The notes below the pieces were generated by a model. That model saw only the letters and a list, made by a program, of their open reading frames with translations. It was not told the DNA's origin and made no database searches. DNA of 17,679 bases from CAYRZL01 sp964428795 (GTDB lineage: Bacteria; Bacillota; Clostridia; Lachnospirales; Lachnospiraceae): positions 1 through 17,679 of the forward strand of contig CAYRZL010000058.1 of the NCBI GenBank assembly GCA_964428795.1, given 5' to 3'. Positions 15,374 to 17,679 of this stretch are shown here, piece after piece (within the stretch, counting starts at the first letter, position 1; each line of letters starts with the position of its first letter). The position numbers and the translations under genes were made by a program.

Positions 15374-15539
15374 TCATACACCTGTCCCCACATTCTTTTT
15401 ACGAAAATATTTTCTTTTTTTATAGTTATAGTTTATAATAAAGACATAAGTAAATAAACTTATAAAAAACCAACATAGCACATGCTATTTCCGCAAAAGT
15501 TGTAAAATAGAATCAAGGCAAAAGGAAAAGGAAACCGTC
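15374..15539. promoter_or_regulatory. AT-rich divergent promoter region
   Basis: This region separates the - strand small-gene pair from the + strand XRE regulator. A perfect TATAAT at 15434-15439 points to the + strand but has only a weak -35. On the - strand, TTTACT and TATAAC elements overlap the same area. An inverted repeat TAAGT-AAATAA-ACTTA (15447-15462) just downstream of the + strand -10 box is a plausible operator for the regulator encoded next to it. Confidence 0.4.
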
Positions 15540-16031
15540 ATGGGAAGAAAATCAACCAAAGAAAACAAAAATATATATCACATAAGTCGTGAACACCTGG
15601 GATATTCCAGAAGTCAGGCATCTGAAAAGCTCCAATTTATTTCAGCAGACCGCCTTGAAAGAATTGAAAACGAAAAAACATTACCGCATCCTGAGGAAGT
15701 GCTTGCCATGGCAGACTGTTATCAAAATCCTGCCTTATGTAATTATTTCTGTTCCCATGATTGTCCCATCGGACAGGAATATGTCCCGGAAGTCCAAGCG
15801 AAAAATCTTTCGCAAATAACATTGGAAATACTGGCTTCTTTGAATACACTCACAAAAGAAAAAGACCGGCTGATTGAAATAACCGTAGATGGCAAAATAA
15901 CCAAAGATGAAATCTCTGATTTTAAAATGATTCAGGAGGAACTGGAAAAACTGTCTCTCACTATCGATTCTCTGAATCTGTGGAACAGCAATACGATTGC
16001 TTCCGGAAAAATTGACATGAACCAAAAATAA
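15540..16031 (+). CDS. XRE-like helix-turn-helix regulator
   Basis: A 163-aa protein with an N-terminal helix-turn-helix (about 12-62; REHLGYSRSQASEKLQFISADRLERIE). A Cys-rich segment follows, ALCNYFCSHDCPIG (Cys67, Cys71, Cys75), a motif found in a group of Clostridia XRE-type regulators and possibly a metal site. The C-terminal half is a charged helical stretch (about 88-150), likely a coiled coil for dimerisation. The ATG at 15540 follows AAGGAAAAGGAAACC. It is transcribed divergently from the two small genes at 15013-15373, so control of them or of itself is reasonable but unproven. Confidence 0.75.
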   Translation: MGRKSTKENKNIYHISREHLGYSRSQASEKLQFISADRLERIENEKTLPHPEEVLAMADCYQNPALCNYFCSHDCPIGQEYVPEVQAKNLSQITLEILASLNTLTKEKDRLIEITVDGKITKDEISDFKMIQEELEKLSLTIDSLNLWNSNTIASGKIDMNQK

Positions 16032-16065
16032 ACAAAAAATTCCGGCTAATCAAACATGCGGTAAA

Positions 16066-16281
16066 TCAGCAATCCCATTGATACCGTTTTAAATCCACAT
16101 GATCCTCATTTTTTAATTCAATTCCCTCCTGCTGCAGCAGCATCCCCTGTTCCCGCCACCCGGGAGCCAGCCGCCCCGCATGATTGACAACTCTGTGACA
16201 GGGATATTCACCATAATACTGCGCCATGCTGAGAACTTTTCCGATATTGCAAAATCCTTCTTTCTCTGATATATTGTTCAT
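16066..16281 (-). pseudogene. 5'-truncated MGMT/alkyltransferase-like gene
   Basis: The 71-aa frame contains the active-site motif of O6-alkylguanine-DNA alkyltransferases (YPCHRVVNHAGRLAPGW) and the C-terminal REQGMLLQQEGI...HVDLKRYQW of the MGMT-like family, with the Cys present. Full members of this short family are about 100 or more residues and begin with a helix-turn-helix segment (IPxGKVxTYGxIA) that is absent here. The first residues, MNNISEKEGFC, do not match the family, and no ribosome site precedes the ATG at 16279-16281. A strong hairpin (16289-16327) begins just upstream of the break. It is most likely a remnant; a small functional alkyltransferase-like protein is the alternative. 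Confidence 0.65.
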
Positions 16282-16288
16282 ATTCTAA

Positions 16289-16327
16289 TACAGATAATTC
16301 TATGCTTTTCTCAAAGCAATATCTGTA
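16289..16327. repeat. Two-part palindrome next to the truncated MGMT gene
   Basis: An outer stem TACAGATA (16289-16296)/TATCTGTA (16320-16327) encloses an inner stem TGCTTT (16303-16308)/AAAGCA (16313-16318) with loop TCTC. No T-run follows on either strand, so it is not a clear terminator. It lies 8 bp from the start of the truncated reading frame. A small palindrome GGCGA-C-TCGCC follows at 16346-16356. Confidence 0.6.
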
Positions 16328-16418
16328 ACGATCTATTTGGTCTGAGGCGACTCGCCGCATTGTCCAGGTAATAGAACACAGTCATTTAGAAAAATAAACA
16401 GAGAAAGGGAATACACAT

Positions 16419-17203
16419 ATGACAAAAGACATCAAAACTGCTGTCACACACCATGAAATTAACTGGGATAACGTAACCGGTCCTGTCGCTATCCGCATGA
16501 CAAACGATTATCTGTTCCGCGCCCTGATGCAGCAAAACAATAACGTATTAAAAGCATTGATGCAAAGGAATTTATACTGGATATCAAAGTGGAACTAAAC
16601 GAATATACCGTAATCAATCTGGAAATGCAGGTCATTAACGAAGGAGACTGGCCGGAGCGTTCCCTTTGCTACCTCTGTCGTGCTTTTGATAACCTGAACA
16701 AAGGTGAAACATATACAGAAGTAAAACCCGTGATACAAATCGGTATCCTGGATCTTACTCTATTTAAAGATGATCCGGCCTTTTATGCCACCTATCACTT
16801 ACGAAATGACCGGACACACAAACTTTATAGTGACAAATTGTGTATTTCTGTGCTAAACTTAAATCATATAAGCATGGCAACAGATGAGGACAAACATTAC
16901 CACATCGATCACTGGGCAAAACTTTTTAAGGCCACCACATGGGAGGAACTGAAAATGTTAGCAAAATCCGATAAGCATATGGCAGAAGCCACTTCCACCA
17001 TATATCAACTGACGCAGCAAGAAAAAATCCGTCAACGCTGTGAAGCGGTAGAGGATTATTATAGACGAACTGCCGGACGGGAAAAGCTTCTGGACAAACG
17101 CACCAAAGAACTTCAACAGACAAAAGCCGAACTTACTCAGGCAAATGCCGAATTAGAACGACTCAAGAAAAAACTTGCAGAACATGGTATAGATACAAAT
17201 TAA
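16419..17203 (+). pseudogene. Rpn-family PD-(D/E)XK nuclease/transposase-like gene, broken
   Basis: This belongs to the recombination-promoting nuclease (Rpn, PDDEXK_2) family. The first frame, with ATG at 16419 and GAGAAAGGG upstream, reads MTKDIK... then IRMTNDYLFRALMQQNNNVLKALM and ends at a stop near 16597. The second frame continues as DAKEFILDIKVELNEYTVIN, LEMQVINEGDWPERSLCYLC and on to a TAA at 17201-17203, ending in a coiled coil rich in Lys/Glu. The two parts meet near 16555-16565 in different frames. Relatives carry about 25-35 more residues here (the stretch around LLHL..ITNPI), so an internal deletion caused the frameshift. A GTG at 16589 could start a 204-aa C-terminal product, but it has no ribosome site. 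Confidence 0.8.
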
Positions 17204-17250
17204 CGTCTGACGACGTTCATTTTTCCAATAACACCTATACCACACAGGTA

Positions 17251-17280
17251 TTGAAATGGTCATTGCAAGTATGATATAAT
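17251..17280 (+). promoter_or_regulatory. Candidate promoter at the edge of the repeat array
   Basis: TTGAAA (17251-17256) and TATAAT (17275-17280) are 18 bp apart, with an extended TGA directly before the -10 box. It could drive the Cys-rich gene starting at 17620, in which case the whole repeat array would form the 5' leader. The GATATAAT core belongs to the repeat unit and recurs at 17376-17383, but there without a -35 box. Confidence 0.5.
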
Positions 17281-17581
17281 ACGGACACTTAACGAACGCC
17301 AGTGAGTTTAGTGGAAGTAATATCTGGACACTTAATGAATGCAAGACAATGGCGCAGCATGAATTTAGTGAACAGGATATAATACGGACACTTAACGAAC
17401 GCCAGTGAGTTTAGTGGAAGTAATATCTGGNNNNNNNNNNNNNNNNNNNNNNNNNNNNNNNNNNNNNNNNNNNNNNNNNNNNNNNNNNNNNNNNNNNNNN
17501 NNNNNNNNNNNNNNNNNNNNNNNNNNNNNNACACTTAATGAATGCAAGACAATGGCTCAGCATGAATTTAGTGAACAGGAT
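17273..17581. repeat. 103-bp tandem repeat array with an embedded gap
   Basis: GATATAATACGGACACTTAA occurs at 17273 and again at 17376, a period of 103 bp. Each unit splits into two related halves of 43 and 60 bp. Both halves begin GGACACTTAA(C/T)GAA(C/T)GC and contain TGA(A/G)TTTAGTG, so an older repeat duplicated and diverged before the 103-bp unit was amplified. The second copy is cut by the N block and resumes in register after it. Bases 17204-17619 hold no gene with support: frames are broken by stops on + and show no family features on -. Confidence 0.85.
17431..17530. other. Assembly gap (100 N)
   Basis: Exactly 100 N's, the customary placeholder for a gap of unknown size. The left flank ends ...AATATCTGG and the right flank starts ACACTTAATG, which are adjacent in the intact unit (17327-17329 onward). 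The gap therefore probably hides a whole number of 103-bp units, possibly none. Confidence 0.95.
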
Positions 17582-17619
17582 TTCATTTCTTAAATCATGA
17601 CATTGAAAGGAGAAGAACA

Positions 17620-17679
17620 ATGGGTGAAAATATGATGGGCGGCTGCACCGGAAGCTGCCATACATGCGGTTCTAACGCA
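17620..17679 (+). CDS. N-terminus of a cysteine-rich protein (partial)
   Basis: An ATG at 17620 follows AAAGGAG with 7 nt spacing and opens 20 codons to the window edge: MGENMMGGCTGSCHTCGSNA. Three cysteines in a C-x3-C-x2-C pattern suggest a metal or iron-sulfur site. Mrp/NBP35-type ATPases of Clostridia often start with a similar Cys-rich segment, but this is a guess from 20 residues. The gene lies 39 nt beyond the 103-bp repeat array. Confidence 0.6.
   Translation, partial: MGENMMGGCTGSCHTCGSNA

Noticed and set aside
16289..16327. Insertion-sequence terminal inverted repeat
   Set aside because: The stem is short, no transposase frame lies between matching ends, and no flanking target duplication could be seen.
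16589..17203. 204-codon frame from a GTG as an intact gene
   Set aside because: It starts inside the conserved Rpn core with no ribosome site, and the missing N-terminus is present just upstream in another frame.
17273..17581. CRISPR array
   Set aside because: The whole 103-bp unit is repeated; there are no short repeats separated by unique spacers, and no cas genes are present.
17405..17593. Open frame running through the N block
   Set aside because: It is open only because N's contain no stops; the repeat unit has stops in this frame where sequence is known (e.g. the TGA at 17406-17408).

Overview
The window looks like chromosome of a gut-type Clostridia bacterium, most probably Lachnospiraceae (Blautia/Ruminococcus-like). 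This is inferred from protein style: an anti-sigma factor of the MKC..RDLLPIYLD type, an XRE regulator with a CNYFCSHDCPIG motif, an Rpn-type PD-(D/E)XK protein, a secreted protein with GWWYIKNGKV wall-binding repeats, and a tig-clpP-clpX-lon-engB cluster. No rRNA, tRNA, CRISPR array or intact insertion sequence was seen. The last 250 bases include a 100-N assembly gap.

Left part (1-4290): the tail of an unidentified + strand gene ends at 74 and faces a - strand two-component system (OmpR-type regulator, then sensor kinase) across a shared bidirectional terminator. Divergent from the regulator is a 649-aa secreted protein. It has a signal peptide, an FMN-binding domain with an SGAT flavinylation motif, and a C-terminal repeat domain whose core is a 138-bp tandem DNA repeat. 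The 228-bp divergent intergenic region carries a good promoter for the two-component system, two perfect TATAAT boxes on the + strand, and repeated motifs that could be regulator sites.

Central part (4244-13446): one long - strand gene series in the order tig, clpP, clpX, lon, engB, znuA, znuC, znuB. A near-consensus promoter lies upstream of tig and a strong terminator follows znuB. The first five genes are a protein-quality-control and ribosome-assembly cluster: trigger factor, the ClpXP and Lon proteases, and the EngB GTPase. The zinc-type ABC importer is attached directly behind engB with a 3-nt gap, so it is probably co-transcribed. Just upstream of the tig -35 box are two 29-bp direct repeats.

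Right part (13527-17679): an ECF sigma factor and its membrane ZAS-type anti-sigma factor overlap by 4 bp on the + strand. Next come a - strand pair of tiny genes (a 47-aa ORF and a 71-aa membrane protein), an XRE-type regulator on +, and then a decayed stretch. That stretch holds a 5'-truncated MGMT/alkyltransferase-like gene and an Rpn-family gene broken by an internal deletion with frameshift. A 103-bp tandem repeat array containing the assembly gap follows. The window ends in the first 20 codons of a cysteine-rich protein. The right end therefore looks like a site of rearrangement and gene decay, while the centre is core housekeeping.
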